Notes under the pieces: model-generated | The model's database searches: none | Told to the model about the DNA's origin: nothing | The model's input: only the letters and a program-made list of their open reading frames with translations | Shown: positions 34,611-47,708 of the stretch, piece by piece | Numbering within the stretch: position 1 is the stretch's first letter | Layout of the letters: each line of letters begins with the position of its first letter | Assembly: GCA_030562195.1 (NCBI GenBank) | Contig: JAUJPP010000012.1 | Coordinates: 2,666,001 to 2,730,000 of the forward strand | Source of the DNA: Nipponacmea schrenckii | Lineage: Eukaryota; Mollusca; Gastropoda; Lottiidae | Reading direction: 5' to 3' | Length of the DNA stretch: 64,000 nucleotides | Program-made: the position numbers and the translations under genes

Positions 34611-37600
34611 ATGAGCAATAACATGCGGATAAGGAGAGGATCGGAGCCGGCAGTTGATTGGTTATCAGAGATCTAAAAATAGAGCACATGGCTTTGGAGA
34701 CTCTTGACAACCACTATATCAGTAGGCCTACCTGCAATATTTTTAAACAGTATAAATATGGCACTGTGTACACGCAGCTTTCCCATGTCATAGTTCACAA
34801 TATAATAGTTAACAATAGTGAATTATAATTTCACAATATTTCAGTATTTAATAATAAAACTGCTCATCACGTACCATATTCAAGAATGACATCAGATGGG
34901 TCATTATGCCATATAGGCCTCTGAAATTTTGCATTTTTTTCTGCGAGATTTCAGAAGTCAACTTTGGAAAATCATGATACTGTATTGCTCAAACCATTTC
35001 TGCTCTTTGTCATTAATGTCCTGTACATGCGAATAAGGATATACTGCTTAAAAAAAATTGGAAGTACTGACAAGGTGGACTTCATTTATTATTGTACGGG
35101 AAACGCTGCTCTAGAACTAGATGGTACAAATACAATTCTTTGCGGATGTTGATGTTACTATATTGGAGAACGCAACAGAACGGTACAGGATGTATTCTTG
35201 TTCAGTTCCACTGAAATCAGATTTATACCTCTTATGTCATTTTGTGGAACAAAATCATAATCTCTGTTTCTCTTTATGTATCATCTATTCTACTCGACTT
35301 ATAACAAACTTCTGCAATTCAAATGTCCTTTCTCTCACTTGACATCAAACACTCGCATTAAACGTGACTAAAGTCTACTCTTAGGGAACGGAACATGAAT
35401 AGACCCTGTTCCGTTCTGTTTTTTCCGCTTCGTTCCACAAAATACAAATAACCTTACATCCCACTACTTCTGCAAAATGCAATGACGGTTTACAACCTCG
35501 TAACAGTTTCGTAAATCTTTTCACGCCTAAATTTATTTATAAAAACGTAATAATTCCCAATCTTTCAGATGTAAATCTTACGTAAATTGCCGGTCCGCAA
35601 GATTCTCTTACCCGTACTATTCTTATAAATTTCGTGCATTGAAGATTTGTTGGAAGTTAAGAACGGCTCCTATAGCCATTTGAACAGCATTTGGCTATTT
35701 ACTAGTAGTAAATATCTCTTGCCGTCTATTTTTAGATTATGACGTAGTTCTGCTAACCAATCAACTGCCGGCTCCGATCCTCTCCTTATCCGCATGTTGA
35801 GCAATAGTTATAAGAATCCTCCATTGATGAAGGAGAAAACCTATGAGCAGTGGAAAAATGAGGTCACCATGTGGGAATGTGTAACAGATATTGAAAAGAA
35901 AAAGAGGGGTATTATTGTGGCTTTGTCATTGGAAGGAAAGCCAAGAGAGGTTGCATTAGAGGTCCCAAAAAAAATCTTCATGTTGATGATGGTGTTAAAG
36001 TCCTTTTGGATGAACTAGACAAACTCTTTCAGAAAAATGCTGTAGATAGACCCTATTCTGCATATACAGCCTTTGATCAGTGTAACATTAAAGTACTTTC
36101 TATGAATGAATATATAATAGATTTTGAGCAGAAATATAATCAGCTGAAGAAATTTGAAATGGTTTTACCAGAAGTTATACTAGCCTTCAAACTCTTGGAT
36201 GGAGCTGGTTTAAATCAAACAGAGAGACAGCTGGCTTTAACAGCATGTCCTACAGTGACATTTGAAAATATGAAATCGGCCCTCAATCGCATATTTGGAG
36301 AAAACAAAGCTAAGACCACACAAAAAACAACAGAAAGTGATGTTGAAATTAATTTGTCAGAATCAGTACAAGCTATAGGAAGAGGCAAGCATATACAGAG
36401 AGGCAGACAGAACTTGAACAATAATTCTATTCCACGAAACAGTAATTCCGAACATTAAACCCAATGATTGGTGGTGTTGTGTCTAGATGTCATATATGTG
36501 ACTCAAGGTATCATTCGAGCCGAAATTGCCCTGGAAGACAATCTAAGCCATTTACTGAGACAGAAAATGTTCATGTTATGTTTTCAAATTCTGTGTGGAA
36601 AATGACATCAAAATGACTAATCAGGTTCTGGTTTCAGAGGCAGTCAATGCTGCCATTATTGATACAGCATGCTCTAAAACAGTAGCGGGAACTAATTGGA
36701 TTAATCGATATCGAAATTCATTAGATTTATATTATTACAATCAGGTCAAACGACGACCAAGCAATGTGTCATTTCGATTTGGCGATGGGGTTTCTATAAA
36801 TTCTTATGAGGTTATTAAGATTCCAGCTCAAATTAATGATAAATTTGTTTTTATTGAAATTGAAATTGTAGATAAAGATTTGTCTTTATGTTAAGTAAGG
36901 CATCATTGAAACGTGCAAATGCTGTAATTGATTTAAAGGCAGATACTGTCATTATGTATGGTAAGAAAGTAGATGTACAATTTACATCATGTGGTCATTA
37001 TTGCATTGATATTTCAATAAAAAATCAAAAAGGTGATAGGGCTCATGAATTGATTGTAGAATAAAATGTTTGAATTGTTACAGATAATTTGTCTTACTCA
37101 GAGCAAACGAAAGTTTTTGAAAAATTACATAAGCAATTTGGTCATGCCACATTGGATAGATTATTAATGTTGCTTAAAAGTACAGGTAATATTTCAAACT
37201 CTATAAAACAAATATTGTCAAAAGTATGTTCAGAATGCCAAATTTGTCAAAATAGAAAGCACCCAAATCATAAACCTATTGAAGGTCGTTAGCAGCTAAT
37301 TTTAATGAGATTGTGAGTTTAGATTTACATCAATTAGATAAGAACTTATGGTACTTAAATATTATTGATGTATTTAGTCGACTTAGTGCGGCAGCCATTA
37401 TAAGGAAGAAGGATCCAGGGAGCACCATCCGTTGGGGTATATTCAGATAATGGTGGTGAATTCAACAACGAAATCTTTCGTGATATGGCAGAAAGTCTCA
37501 ATATTACAGTAAAGTGCACCGCTGCTTATAGTCCATGGTCAAACTGTGTTTTAGAAAGACATAAAGCCACACTGACAGAAACTCTATTAAAAGTTAAAGA

Positions 37601-39470
37601 TGATTCAAGTCTGTCTTGGGATACATCTCTTTGCTGGGCTGTTTCATAATGTATATGGGTATAGCTCTTATCAAATTGTGTTCGGAAGGAATCCGAATAT
37701 ACTATCTGTGTTTTATGATAAGCCCCCAGCACTTTGCAAAGATGTTAATAGTATGATGGGTAAACACTTAACAGCTTTACATAATGGTCGCCAATCCTCT
37801 ATTTCCGTTGAATAGTCCAAGCAATTTAATACTGCAGACAATATTGGTAGTATATCAGATAGAAGAGAAGAAGTTAAGACTTTTGTTGAAAACTGGCATA
37901 AATCCACAAATTTATTACAGAAAAACATTACTGACACTTATAATGATGATGCAGATATCGATTATAATGATTTGCACAGTCAGAATGTCAATGAAAATAT
38001 ACAGCAAGACTTAGCTGAAGTTCCTGAAATAACTGATAAGGATGACAAATTACAAGATTGTGTCAAGTTGAAGAGAGGTCAGAAAAAAAGATTTGTCTCC
38101 CCTGATAATGTAGAGCGTGAAGCAGAAGTTTTAGGTAGGGCCGGTAAAGCCTCCTCTATATACACGAATTGGTATAATGTTCAATATGAGAAACCAGAAG
38201 AAATGAAAAATCAAAAAGGTGCTATTGATATGGGTTTAATCAAAGATTTAGATGTTGTGCAAAATGATGAAGAAACAGACTGTGTATTTGTCAATGAACT
38301 TAATTTTGAAGATATTTTGACAGATAGAACTCGACAACTGGAAGAAAGAAAATGTTTATAAAGAAAGTGAAGATAGAGGACAGATTTCGACACGCTGGGT
38401 GAATACAATCAAAGAGAAAGATGGTAACATGACTCAAAAGTCACGCCTTGTAGCTCGAGGCTTTGAAGAAGATGGTTTAAATGATTTGCAGATTCTCCAA
38501 CTTGTTCTCGAGAGTCTCTAAAGGTTATTTTGTCAGTAATTGGACTTAAGAAATGGAATATACACAGTATGGATATTAAAACTGCGTTTCTTCAAGGCAA
38601 TGAAGAGAAAAATTTTTCTTCGTCCACCAAAAGAAGTTTAATCTAATGGTAAAATTTGGCAGCTGAATAAATGTTATATATGGTCTTTCTGATGCTTCCT
38701 TAAAATGGTATGAGAAAGTTCAAACTACATTGTTGGAACATGATGGAAGACAATCACAAGTAGATCCGGCTGTATTCTATTGGTATAGAGAACAGAAACT
38801 TATTGGTATTGTAGCTGTACATGTAGATGATTTTTGTGGGGTGGTACTATACAGTTTGAACATATTATGGATAAAATTCGAAATACATTCAACATTGGTA
38901 AAGAAGAATCAGAATGTTTTAAATATATTGGATTGAATTTATTACAGACAGAAGATGGTATGTTAATGAATCAAAAAGACTATGTTGACAATATTAAACC
39001 AATAGATATAATAAAAGGAAGTCCTCGAGATAGTCTTCTAAAAGAATCACAGAAAACATTGTTGCGAGAAAAGCTTGGACAACTTATTTGGCTATCAAAC
39101 CAAAGTCGACCAGATTTATGTTTTGATGTGTGTAATCTATCAACAAGAGTTAAGAATGGGACTGTCCAACAATTGTATGATTGTAATAAAATTATTAGAA
39201 GAGCCAAGTCAGAAATAGTAGATTTGAAATTTCAACAATTAACTGGTAATCTTTAGTGATGCATCATTTGGTAATCTTCCTGATGGTGGAAGTCAAGGTG
39301 GTCACATGATTCTATTATGTGGTGAAAATCAAATGCTTCATCCCCTAGCTTGGCAATCAAAGAAAATTAGGAGAATAGTTGGAAGTACATTGGCCTCAGA
39401 AACATTAGCATTAGCTGATGCCATTGACAGTACATTATTTTTGAGTGTTTTATTAGGCGAAGAATATTTG
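34611..39470 (+). mobile_element. Ty1/copia retrotransposon remnant (gag-PR-INT-RT-RNase H)
   Basis: Gag starts ATG AGC AAT A at 34611, is interrupted by a MITE, and resumes at 35798 (SYKNPPLMKEKTYEQWKNEV). Then: a gag helix region to 36458; a CCHC knuckle CHICDSRYHSSRNC (about 36488); protease IIDTACSKTVAG (36657); the integrase zinc region LHKQFGHA...CSECQIC (37110-37260); the integrase core with SLDLHQLDK, SDNGGEFNN and VLERHKATL, all three acidic residues present; RT from TRWVNTIKEKDGNMTQKSRL (about 38390) with the catalytic AVHVDDF (38815); RNase H from FSDASFGNLPDGG (39255). Frameshifts and stops throughout. RNase H is cut at about 39470 by PLE-2. Confidence 0.88.
34621..35797. mobile_element. 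Mutator-like MITE, 1177 bp, 9-bp target duplication
   Basis: Inverted ends beginning ACATGCGGATAAGGAGAGG, matching for about 44 bp, with a second shared block TCTAAAAATAGA further in. Flanked by TGAGCAATA at 34612-34620 and 35798-35806, a perfect 9-bp duplication. Nine-base duplications with long inverted ends are typical of Mutator-like elements. Only short non-conserved ORFs inside; no transposase. Removing it joins the copia gag start codon to the rest of gag in frame. Confidence 0.88.
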
Positions 39471-40031
39471 ACAAAAACTGTGTTAAACCTTAGTAAAAGA
39501 CAACTCACAGAGGACCAGATCTTACTAGCCAAGAGACTGAAGTTTATACCAACCAACAGAGCTAAAACCTATGACAGCTTTATAGCATGTGTTGAGAAAG
39601 GAATTCGTCAACTTGCTCCAGGAGGAAAGACTGATTACCTACGGCACCAAATATCCAACATCCTGTCCAAATCAAAGAACCAGGACAGTAACCTTACCAG
39701 GAAAGAGAGGACAGCAATCAAGGAACTAAAAAACGACAAATCCCTAACTATTGTGTCGGCTGATAAGGGCAAAGCTACTGTCCTCCTTGACACAACTGAG
39801 TACAATGGAATGGTACGAAATCTCCTACAGGATACCACGACGTACAAGAAGAGTAGGAACGACCCAACCAACATCTTGGAGACCAAATTGAGCAATTTTT
39901 AAAAACAGCTTAAGGAATCTAAAGAAATTAGCAACGACCTATTCTACCTACTAAAATCTAATCAACCAAAATCCCCTAGTACCAGAGCAACAGTCGAGAT
40001 TCATAAAAATCCAATAAAAGCCAGATTACTA

Positions 40032-42825
40032 TAGGCCGTGGACTGTGACTGTAAAATGCTGCTTAAAAATGACTTTTTGTAGCACAACCTGGAGACTACT
40101 TTTTCTCACCTGGGATCTCTTCATATATGTTGTAACATACTAAAAAATAATGTTCCCACTTACAGAAAGAGCCACAACTTCATTTTTCAGGCTTTAAAGA
40201 TGCGCACTTTTGTCTTACTCCCTTCACATTTCATGATTTTCACCTAGCTATAAAAATACATCTGCAAATTGGGGAAGCATGAAATTTTCAGGAATTGTTG
40301 GATATATGATAAAGATTCCACTGGTGCAATTAATCAGTTCATAAAAATACATGATTTCGTAATAAAATGCTGAAATCTGCAGAATGCGCAATAAAGGAAA
40401 CAAATTTCCGTCTAAAAATATTAAGATCAAATATTTGGTCTTAAATGCAATCAAATAGGCTTATCAGAACTTGCAATATCTACTTGCAAAAAGCTTGTAG
40501 CCGATTAAATTTATAGAAAGGGAACATTGTCAACATTGCCAAATCCTCCCAATCTATATTTCTAGATTACATAAAGGGAGATAATCAACACAGAATACAT
40601 TCATTGTAGCAGCTTTAATATGACCTAATAATTGAATTTAGACTATAAATTTTCACATTTTAACAAACAAACAAAATACATCAAATCCTTTAATCATAGG
40701 AAACTATCTCAACCATCTCTTCTGATCCAGTGAGTTTACAAATTTTGACAGTTATCACTAGAACACGAATCAGTACATGAAACATTCGAAGAATATCATC
40801 ACCATGTCTTTGTTTCACAACCTTTATGGCATTTACAATAAATATTTTTTAAATAGACGATGGGACAGGATCTATGTCCAGACTCGGTTCATCAGATTTT
40901 CAGAGTATGATAGATTTAACAACTTAAGCAGATATATCATTAGCAGTTGTTAGGCAAGGTCCCTCCATTTCACTGTATTGTTGTCTTCACAGCATACCTC
41001 AGAATATAACATGTACAAAACATTAACATCTGAATGTCGAGTGGTGAAGGGCGATGTACCATAATCTGTTTCCATATATATGTGTCACTTAAAGATGGCA
41101 AAATTCCTAAAATATAGCCTTGTGTTATATCATCAACAAAAACCATTTCACTTCAAAACAGCGCCAACATTAACTTCAAAGCAAATGAACTGGAAAATAG
41201 GAAAACACAATCATTGCTCAGATGTAAGGTCCTGTAGGGGTTCTATCATCCTGTTCAGGACAATGGTCTGTCCAAGGAGTGGGAGAATTAAGACAAAGAA
41301 AAGAGAAAGATGTGGGATGATCATAATCATTATAATATAATTTAAAACAAAAATATTCATACCTGTAATTTGAAATATCTGCTCCTTCCAACAAATATAT
41401 CTAAAAGTCTAGAATTTCTAAGAATTTCTTTCCATCATAAAATCCTTCTTCTTACAATATCAATAAATGCATCAAATATTTTCTCGTAAACATCAACTTC
41501 TGGACCTGAAAATTATTTATTAGGCCTGTCCTTCATCAAAAAATTTAACACCACATATGCATAGAAAGATTCAGACACAACTTTTAACAACAAACAGCAA
41601 AAGTGGTTGATAAGTAACTGGCATTAATGACACATAAGTGAACCACATATTAAACCATTCGGATACTCCAACTCACCTGGATGTATTTGCTGCCGACTAA
41701 AACAAAGACAGTGCCTGTAACAAGGAGCATGATATTGCACTTCAATAGCCACACAGTTTTTATCTCTGATGTGTCTTAAACATTTTCATTCTTTGTTGGT
41801 GTTGCAGCTTCCCTTAGCCAACTTAAAAAATAAGCATATTAAAATATGAGCTAATTGTGGTTATATTTATAACAATATGAAAGAAAATGCTCACAACATC
41901 CTTTCTTCCAAACTTGAAAGTAGACTGTTCAAATCTTTTAACAGCCCTGCCTAATTTATACTTATCTGTAAATCAATTATAACACTTTCGGTTTAGCTAT
42001 ACATTTTCTATGCTTCAACAACGCTTCCTACAATTGGGAATACTGTTTTATTAAACATATTCAGTACAGAATTTCATCGAATTCCGCTCTCGCATTAAAA
42101 AAAATGGCCGCCATGAAATTTCAAGAATCCGATCTCCTATGATAAATTTCATGCCTTTATATCACCAAGATCCACATAGAGTGGGTTGTCTATTAAAAAT
42201 ACAAAAGAACTATCAAATAAAAATACCTTAAAAGTATTCTATATTTTTAAAACAGTGAAAATGTCATCGGGTAGCCAAACAAAAATAATGTAAACAAAGC
42301 AATGTTCAATGAAATATTTACTTTCGTTTTCTTACCTTCAAACACATCCTTGTGCATTTCACATAATCTTTTTTCTTCCCCTTCCAGATTTATCCATTCT
42401 TTGGCATAAGATATAATTTTTGTCCAACTAGTTTCCGACAATTGAAGAATTTTCCCAGGATCTTTCGATACGAGATGAATTAAAAACTTTATTTTGTCGG
42501 TCGCAGCAATGTTTACAGTGAGTTGACCTCATGCCGAACTATAAAAGGTCAATCGGCGGAGTAATATATCTTAATAACGTCATTTGATTGGTTCAATACC
42601 GGCTTTATATTTAGATGATAAGTAAACAGGTCACATTCTCGGCAACAGGCGCGAACATTTAAGTTCCGTTTTTGGTACCTGATACAAGCAAACTGGCAAA
42701 ATTCCAGCGTGGGAGCAAATATTCTCGGCTTTAGTATGGCAAAATCTACACACTCAATTTGAAATTTTTTATTCCCCATTACTCCTATTTTTATTAAACG
42801 ATATTCTATAACAGTCTACCGTCTA
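40032..42825. mobile_element. 2.8-kb TIR element with spliced cargo, inside PLE-2
   Basis: Bounded where PLE-2 stops and restarts. Ends are imperfect inverted repeats (TAGGCCGTGGACTGTGA left; TAGACGGTAGACTGTTA right, reverse complement), flanked by CTA at 40029-40031 and 42826-42828, a possible 3-bp target duplication of the kind PIF/Harbinger elements make. No transposase was recognised. The interior carries minus-strand exons with splice sites. Confidence 0.5.
40690..42522 (-). pseudogene. Spliced gene fragment of a repeated, unnamed protein family
   Basis: Exon A about 42522-42336 (KIKFLIHLVSKDPGKILQLS, ETSWTKIISYAKEW, donor GTAAGA). Exon B about 41817-41677 (HIRDKNCVAIEVQYHAPCYR, donor GTGAGT). 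Exon C 41505-41363 (GPEVDVYEKIFDAFIDIV, then a frameshift, donor GTATGA). A further piece near 40740-40690 reads KLTGSEEMVEIVSY. From memory, proteins with this motif order ('LIA.E..YH..C', 'LTGS.E.v..lnrlGH') recur as multi-copy predicted genes in cnidarians and molluscs; I cannot name them. Broken here. Confidence 0.5.
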
Positions 42826-43800
42826 CTAGTATGTAGGTAGCATTGACTCTGTCTTTTACAGATTAGCTAAACACCTTTCAAAACTATTATCACCACAGCT
42901 GAATCATTTATCCAAAATTCCAATGAATTCTGTAAGATAATAAAAGAAATTGACCCTCAGGCTAAAATTGTCTCCTATGATGTAGTAGACCTATTTACCA
43001 ACATTCCAAGAACTGAAGCTGTAACCTGTCTGAAGAAACGACTCGATGAGCTTGAATCCCCTCTGGAAACCACCCTCACCAATGACAGCATACTGAAGTT
43101 AGTCAATTTGTGTATAGAATCAACTTATATCTCCTGGGACAATAATGTTAATAAACAGTTACAAGGTCTCCCAATGGGCAGCCCACTATCACCAGTAATA
43201 ACAGTAATCTTCATGACAGAATTTGAAAAGAAGGGTCTGATCACGGCTCCGGTGACACCAACAAAATGGTTAAGGAAGGTCGACGAAACGCTGGTAATTT
43301 TAAAAAAGAAAGATAGTCCTTCCACCCTACTTGAACACCTTAATTTACAACACCCGAGAATAAAATTTACGATGGAGTCTGAAACAGACCTTGGCCTACC
43401 TTCCTAGACCTAAACATAATGAAAAATGGTGACGGAATAAAAACTACGATATACAGGAAGCCGACCCACACAAACCAATATATTAATTTTCACTCAAACC
43501 ACAGCATCAATATTAAGTCTGGTATAATTTCCACTCTAGTAAAACGGACCGTCAACATATGCCATCCCTCATATCTACCGCAAGAACTCGAACAAATTCA
43601 CGACTCTCTTTGTATTCTTAACAACTACCTTCAAAAACTTGTTGACAGAATAATAACCTCTATACAGAAAGCAAAACCAGTTAAACCAACCGAAGAAAAA
43701 TCAGGCATCTGCACTACCATACCCTATGTTGGAATAACATCATACCACATTAAGAGACTGTTAGCAAAAAATGGTATTGAAGCTGGGTTTAAATACCATC

Positions 43801-44330
43801 TTTTTTATACCACTTACCCTCCCACACTCAGATCAGGTGTAGGGTGGATATACCTAGGTTTGTAAATATCGGTATATCCACCGCTCGCATATGTCCTACA
43901 TACAAAATTATAAATTTAATTAAAAATATCATGGAGGGCACATGTGAGCGATCTTCATCGTTTTGCCAAATTTTACATTCAAGTTTTTTTAATAAATATA
44001 ATGTATTAAATGAACGTATACGTGTATATTAAGGGGTATATACACGTAATATATAATTATAGTAATGTATATATATAGTAGTGTATAAATAGATATATGT
44101 GTAAATAGATAAATGATTTGTAAATAGATATATAGTTTGTAAATAGATATATAATTTGTGAATATAAATAATCTATGATATAAAGTAAATATATATATAT
44201 ATATAGTAAACTATGATTGTAAAAATATAATATGAATATGTATAAAGATATATATATGATAAGAATTTATGAATAAGATTTAGATGAGATGAAAGATGAT
44301 AATATTACACGGTACTGTGATGATTTATTG
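43801..44330. other. AT-rich block between PLE-2 and the Tx1 LINE
   Basis: 44040-44300 is built of short diverged TTTGTAAATAGATATATA-like repeats and a (TA)n run near 44190-44205. Part may be Tx1 3' UTR: an AATAAA on the minus strand lies just below the Tx1 stop, at about 44321-44330. No coding sequence recognised. Confidence 0.45.
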
Positions 44331-44348
44331 ATCACCCGAGCATGTATA

Positions 44349-47300
44349 TTAGACTGGAGTTATTTCTAGCAGACCGTATACCAAATTGTCTATCATCACT
44401 TCAATGGGTTTGGGTTTCACCCTATTACTCCAAATAATATGGAAATAATGATAGAAATATGGATACAGTCTGCTATCAATGTTTTTAAGGAGTGGAGTGA
44501 ATTCTCCAATGGACACCCCCATATTCAGGGTATTTTTGGTAAAGTAACAGAAGCTGTCCCGTAGCCTCTTTAGATGTTTGCAGTATACAAACAGATGTTT
44601 GAGGGTCTCTCCACCGATTCTGCAATAGTTGCATTTGAGGTCAAAATCGGTGGAGCTGCGGATCCTCAAAAAATGTTTGGTCGGAAGGGCCTCATGTATT
44701 AAGAGGTACATGAAGTCCTTCTGTGTGGGTTTTAATGTTGACTGCAAAAGACTACTGAAGATATATTTAAAGTTGATGTGATTATAGTACGTTTGTACTC
44801 GGCTCTTGAATTTTTTGTTGCTTATTAGTTGATTATATAAGTCTTTTGCAGCCATTTTGGTGTTAATTTTTATGCCAAAGTTCCGAAATTGATAAAGTAA
44901 TGGTTTATATGAATTGTGAACATCTAAAGTTGATACAGGAAAGCTTCTGTTGGGGTTAAACTCTTTTAGGGCAGGGCCCATCCAGTAAAAGAGTAGGGCA
45001 ACCCAAGGATAGTTTCTACCCTTGGCTGCCCAAACTATCTGCTGTAGGTCAAAAGCGTCCAATTTGACAGTTATGTCACAGACACCCTGCCCCCCCCCCC
45101 CCCAGATCAGGCGGTAATTTCATTGTATCTCTGGCGATGGCTTCTTGTTTACCATCCCAGAGAAAGTTGAATAATGCTGAATTTAGATCTTTTAACATAT
45201 GTTTATCTGGTTTTTGAAGTCTGCCCACGTACCAAACCTGCGAAAGAATAAAGGTGTTAATTATATGATTTTTTTCCCGGAAAGTCAAGCTGCGGTTTTT
45301 CGATTTAATTAGCTGTTTTCTGACTTTATTTAAGATTGGGTTATAATTTTGTTTTTGACTTTCCGGGCCGAAATGGATGCCTAAAATTTTTATAGTTGGT
45401 TTGATGTATGGTTTGAGCAGGTTTGGTACCTGGGCAGTCATTTGCCTAAAGGTGAGTATTTCAGTTTTGTCTTTGTTAATTTTCGATCCAGATGCCAAAG
45501 AAAAGTTTATGAAGGCCTGATCTAGGTGGGGGAAGGAGTCTGCGTCTGTTATGACAACAGACAGGTCATCCGCATGTTGGACGGTCTTGACCACAGCAGG
45601 ATAGTTAGGTATTTTGATACCCTGAATATGGGGATTATTATTTATGTTCAGGGCCAGAGGGTGTACAGCAAGGGAATAGAGGGCTATAGAGAGCGGGCAG
45701 CCTTGTTTGACGCCACGCTCTGGGGTGAAAGAAGCCGTAAAGGCACCTCTAACCTCACAGCACACCCTAAGGTCCCGATATAGTATATCAATCCATTGGA
45801 GAATATTATCTGGGAAGTCCATTTTTTCTAGGAGCTTCCGCAGATACCTCCTGTCCAGTCTGTCGAAGGCCTTCTCCTGGTCGTAGGCTAGGATGGCAAG
45901 GTCAATGTTTTTTTGTTCGGCGTATTTTATTAGACTATCAATCGAGAGCAGGTTGTTGATGATAGATTTGTCTTGACCTGCTCCCGATTGAGTGTCTAAT
46001 AAAATACTGTTGATGACTTTTGTGAGACGGTTAGTGATCACTTTGGTGATTATTTTATAGTCAACCGTCAGTAGAGAGATTGGTCTATAGTTTTTAAGGT
46101 CGGTTTTTGAGCCTTTATTTTTATATGTAATTGTGAGTATTGATGTTTTCATGGTGTCTGTTAATTGATGAGAAAAAAATATATTGTTGACGACCTCAGT
46201 GAGGTCGTCTTGAATTAGATGCCAAAATTTTATAAAAAATTCTTTGGGAATCCCATTGATTCCGGGAGATTTATTGTTCTGGAATTTAGATAAGGCTGTA
46301 TAAATTTCGGTTTTTGATATGATGATATTGTTGATGAGCTCTCTCTCTCCTGACGGTAGACTGTTGATCCTGGAGTTGTCTAGGTAATTGTCAATTTGTT
46401 CGTCCGAAATGCTGTCTGAAGTATATAAAGTTTTGTAAAATGTATGTATAATATCCAGCATTTCGGACTTTTCTGATGTCACTCGCCCGGTGTTACCGGC
46501 GAGTTTATCAATTTGTTTCGCGGACCCATTGTCCAGTTCAATCTTCCGGAAGACATCAGAGTTAGCGATATCGCTCCCTTCAAAGGGGGCTTTGGATCTA
46601 ATAAGCGCCCCTTTGTTGAGGATGTTTTCCAGAGATTGAATCTGACGGACCAAGTTTTGATGGGTATCGCCAAAGTGATCACTATTAATGTTATGTTTGT
46701 TCTCAATCTCTATTTTTTGATTTTCTAGAGAATTGAGTTGCTGTTTTAGGGCTATTCTTCTTTTTTGCTGTAATTTATAGATAGTTCTTTTATTTTGACC
46801 TTGCCATCCTCCCACCACAGGAGAGGGTCTCCGTACTGCCCTTTATCATGCTGCCAAGATTGCCAAAAGTCTGTGATGATGTTAACGTAGTCGTCTTCCT
46901 CGAGGATGGAAGTATTTAGCTTCCATGTCCCCTTACCCCAGCGGCCAGAACCCAGACCAACACTCACTGTAACTGATTTGTGGTCAGTGTAAGAGTGGTC
47001 TGTGTGACTCACTTGACTGATGGTGTTGCAGTGGGATTGGGATAGATAGATTCTATCTATCCGAGTCCCAGTGTCAGTCCTAAGGAAGGTGAAGAGCCGT
47101 TTTCTGGGGTTTACATGCCTGAAGCAGTCTTTTAGAAGAAAGTCTGTTTTGATGCTGGTAAATTTAGTCACTGCAAGCGGCGGCTGATTTCTCATCTCTT
47201 GAGACTCACTGTCCATTTTGGAGTATATGAGATTGAAATCGCCGCATATTATGAAAGTATCTCTCTGGTTGAAATGGAGTTGAATATGAGAGTGTACCTC

Positions 47301-47644
47301 GCTATAAAAGGAGCCCTTACTCTCATATTCAGGCGGTCCATAAATATTGATAATATGGAGATGATACTTTTCATAATGAAACTTGCAGTGTATAAATCTA
47401 CCTTCTAATGATGGATTTTTAAAGTTTTTAATGAGTGTAAAAGCGAAACACCTCTTGTCATAGTGTTCGGGCCGTTCGAACACACTACTGAGAATCCTGA
47501 GATTGTCTCCAAGTCAAGAATGTCTTGATCGGAGACAATCCCAGTTTCCTGGAGGCAAACGAAGTCACACGAATCGAAATCTCGTAGGATGTTATGGATT
47601 TTGGTGGAAAATCCTCTATGAATGTTGATAGATGAGATTTTCAT
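44349..47644 (-). mobile_element. Tx1-type LINE ORF2 (APE, RT, C-terminal domain), nearly intact
   Basis: Four overlapping frames cover the protein in order: 47644-47405 (APE start MKISSINIHRGFSTKIHNIL, LQETG), 47483-46752 (APE: DTFIICGDFNLIYSKMDS; TDHKSVTV), 46818-45076 (RT: NNKSPGINGIPKEFF; DLAILAYDQEKAFDRLDR; GVKQGCPLSIALYS; catalytic HADDLSVV) and 45062-44349 (C-terminal: ALPTKHFLRIR; CNYCRIGGETLKHLFVYC). The breaks lie at a CCC, an A6 and a C14 run (45090-45103), each apparently one or two bases off. RT catalytic Asp pair and APE GD.N present. No internal stops inside the frames. Confidence 0.9.
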
Positions 47645-47708
47645 GATGTGTAGAGAATGGGGGAAATAGTTCAGAGCTCCAGGAGCTATACAATTGGTAG
47701 TTAATTTG

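Larger units (their letters stand above)
39475..43800 (+). mobile_element. Penelope-like element PLE-2, split by a nested element
   Basis: Left part (39475-40031): VLNLSKRQLTEDQILLAKRL, FIPTNRAKTYDSF, ELKNDKSLTIVSADKGKAT, then IHKNPIKARLL. Right part (42826-43800): SIDSVFYRLAKHLSKLL, IVSYDVVDLFTNIP, GLPMGSPLSPVI, KWLRKVDETLVIL (catalytic box VDDT changed to VDET), TLVKRTVNICHPSYLPQEL and LAKNGIEAGFKYH. The GIY-YIG domain is absent; similarity to PLE-1 stops at about 43800. Inserted in the copia RNase H region. Confidence 0.82.

Noticed and set aside
34964..35342. ORFs inside the Mutator-like MITE as a transposase
   Set aside because: Two short overlapping frames with no MULE, hAT or zinc-finger motif; the element looks non-autonomous.
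45526..46728. Plus-strand ORFs over the Tx1 RT
   Set aside because: Antisense shadows of a well-conserved RT frame.
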